Origin: Acorus gramineus
Taxonomy: Eukaryota; Streptophyta; Magnoliopsida; Acorales; Acoraceae
Assembly (NCBI GenBank): GCA_030737835.1
Contig: CM060856.1
Coordinates: 9,465,670-9,529,669 of the forward strand
DNA: 64,000 nucleotides
Direction of reading: 5' to 3'
Shown: one piece after another, positions 62,160 to 64,000 of the stretch
Position numbering within the stretch: the stretch's first letter is position 1
How the letters are laid out: every line of letters begins with the position of its first letter
Translations under genes and position numbers: made by a program
Notes under the pieces: generated by a model
Databases searched by the model: none
Told to the model about the DNA's origin: nothing
The model's input: only the letters and a program-made list of their open reading frames with translations

Positions 62160-64000
62160 TGACACTGTGCTACCTTAAGCTGAGGCTGATGATTGGAAAC
62201 AACAGAAGGCATCAGGTATTTCCTATAGAGATTATTTAATTACTGTAGGGGAAAATCCACAATTTTGAAAGTTGAAACTGTAAATAGTTAGCTGCTCTGT
62301 TCAACGCACATCAAAGGTTTGCGCACTTGATTTAGCGACTAACATCAACAAGACTATCATTGACTCTTGTGACATTATCTTCACATTAGGCAATGTTGAC
62401 TTGGGGCTGACAGTGTAAAGGCTAGGGAATAGAATCCTCTGTTCTTTGATCTGGCTTCCGCTGATGCCATGATAATACCGTGGAATTGAATTGGATATAT
62501 GTGGCAGGAGGTCATCATTTTTTTGATGCAACGCATTCTTGTTCCCTCTGATGATCGTATCTTGATATCTCTGCTACATGTTTTTTAATAGTTATTGGGG
62601 TCTGCTATTTGCTCTGCTAGGTTCTTTGTTTATACCACACAAACTCTTCATAAATTGGACTTGCTCTGAAGCCTGTGCTGCAAATTGCATCTTGAATCCT
62701 TCAATATTGGCCAGATGATCAATCAAATCTTGGCTTCCTTTGATGAGTTATGTCTTGGCTAAGCCATTCAAACATCTGGAATTGTGTGTAGTGTGTGCAC
62801 TGTCAATGTAAGGATAAATACCAACCCCTGTTTGAGTATGGACATTAGCTATTTTGGAATGAACCATTCTAGTAGAAATAATGAATAATTCATTTTCTGT
62901 TTGGTTGTGGTTTTAATTATTCTCATTGGAAAAGGTAATAATGAAGTTTTTATTGTTTGATTGATCAAGAATTAGTCGTATATAAAATGTGAATGAAATG
63001 TGAATAACAAATTATATAATTTGAAAAAATGATTAGACATGTGGACTCTTTGATTTATAAGATGTGATAACTAGTGATTTAACATGATGAAATATATTGG
63101 GTGGAATAACACAATTTTAGGGGATTTGATATATAAATATTAACTTATTTTCACATATTTTGACATACTCAAACTCATTTATTCTTTACAAACAGACATG
63201 TTTTTGAGTTTTTACCCCAATTCTGCTCTACTCTCCATCTTTTTTGAACATGAGGGTGTTTTTTTTTAATGGAATAAACACCAAGTTTATGGTGAGGCTT
63301 CCTTGCTGAAGTGTAAATGGACTGGGCTTCTTGGGTTTGGGATCATATACTGTCAGGATCAGATTGGCTAAGATTAAGGAAAAAGATACACGTAGTTATT
63401 TAGTTCATTCTGTTTGGTTGCTCTTTTAATATATATACTCATTAGAATGTTATTTTGATAAAGTATATAAGTATTTAATGTTATTTTGTTTTTATGGTGA
63501 AAAAATGAAAAAAATGGACTGCAGTATATATTATGATAGTATAGTATATACTATGTTAGTGCAGTATATATTATGTTATTATAGTGTATGAAACTGTAAA
63601 ACGGATTGTAAAACGGATTGTGTATATTAACACTGTGAGACTAAAGTTTGCCCCCATTTCCCCGTTGCCTTCCAATTGAGAACAAATCTTTTGGAAAAGC
63701 TCAAATAATTTATTCAGAGTTTCTGTAACACCACACATGTTGAATTAAAATCTAACAAATTTCAGTGTTCTAGAAAATGTAGCTAAGGTAGATAAGCTTT
63801 GATGGTAATTCAAAAGAGTTGTAATATAACTTGAGTGCTGTTACAATTTTTTTTTCCATCTCAATTTCAGTCTCATATAAATGTAGCATATTTTCACATT
63901 AATAAGGTACATGATTCGATAATAATTTTCACATTTTCTATAAATGTATCAATATAATTCATTGGAGTATATATTCTATTTTTTTATAAAAGCATGTACC
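62160..64000. other. 3' UTR of the SCAI homologue and AT-rich intergenic DNA
   Basis: The first few hundred bases are less AT-rich and likely 3' UTR. The rest is AT-rich. At 63500-63605 there is a run of GTATATATTATG-type short repeats, followed at 63585-63645 by a reversed copy of the dispersed TGATACACT-type motif. No gene was seen. Confidence 0.5.

Overview
This window is nuclear DNA from a flowering plant. It has spliced genes with long AT-rich introns, a PLATZ transcription factor, a plant SCAI homologue, secreted glycine-rich proteins, two chloroplast-DNA insertions (atpF and ycf2) and many short MITE-like elements. Intergenic and intronic DNA is very AT-rich, while several exons (the GGCT-like gene, the OCTOPUS-like gene, SCAI exons 1-2 and the glycine-rich genes) are GC-rich. 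That contrast would fit a non-grass monocot or another early-diverging angiosperm lineage, but I cannot fix the species. I saw no prokaryotic feature, tRNA, rRNA or CRISPR array.

Layout from left to right. 1.5-2.4 kb: a four-exon PLATZ gene (minus). 8.8-9.2 kb: a weak candidate small gene (minus). 10.3-25.1 kb: one large gene (minus) with 18 coding exons whose phases all agree, encoding about 572 residues with a predicted coiled-coil middle and a C-terminal Ig-like/AIR9-type module; its introns hold a chloroplast atpF fragment, a tandem duplication at an exon edge and an unexplained ORF cluster. 25-34 kb: gene-poor DNA with two hAT-like elements, a chloroplast ycf2 fragment and the first copy of a palindromic MITE. 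34.5-35.2 kb: a single-exon Cys-rich (OCTOPUS/DUF740-like N-terminus) gene (plus). 35-40.6 kb: two more palindromic MITEs, a probable LTR remnant and a Tourist-like MITE. 40.7-41.3 kb: a gamma-glutamylcyclotransferase (AIG2-like) gene (plus). 42.3-46.1 kb: a six-exon small J-domain protein (minus) with a LINE fragment in intron 1. 48.0-48.7 and 54.2-55.0 kb: two divergently oriented paralogous secreted glycine-rich protein genes. 56.9-62.2 kb: a ten-exon SCAI homologue (plus). The rest is AT-rich intergenic DNA.

The genes do not form a pathway; this is an ordinary eukaryotic neighbourhood. The most informative points are the small-scale events: a four-copy fold-back MITE family, a frameshift that alters the end of one glycine-rich protein, probable GC-AG introns in two genes, an intronic tandem duplication that copied a splice donor, and plastid DNA that still reads open. 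I found no convincing new multi-gene system.
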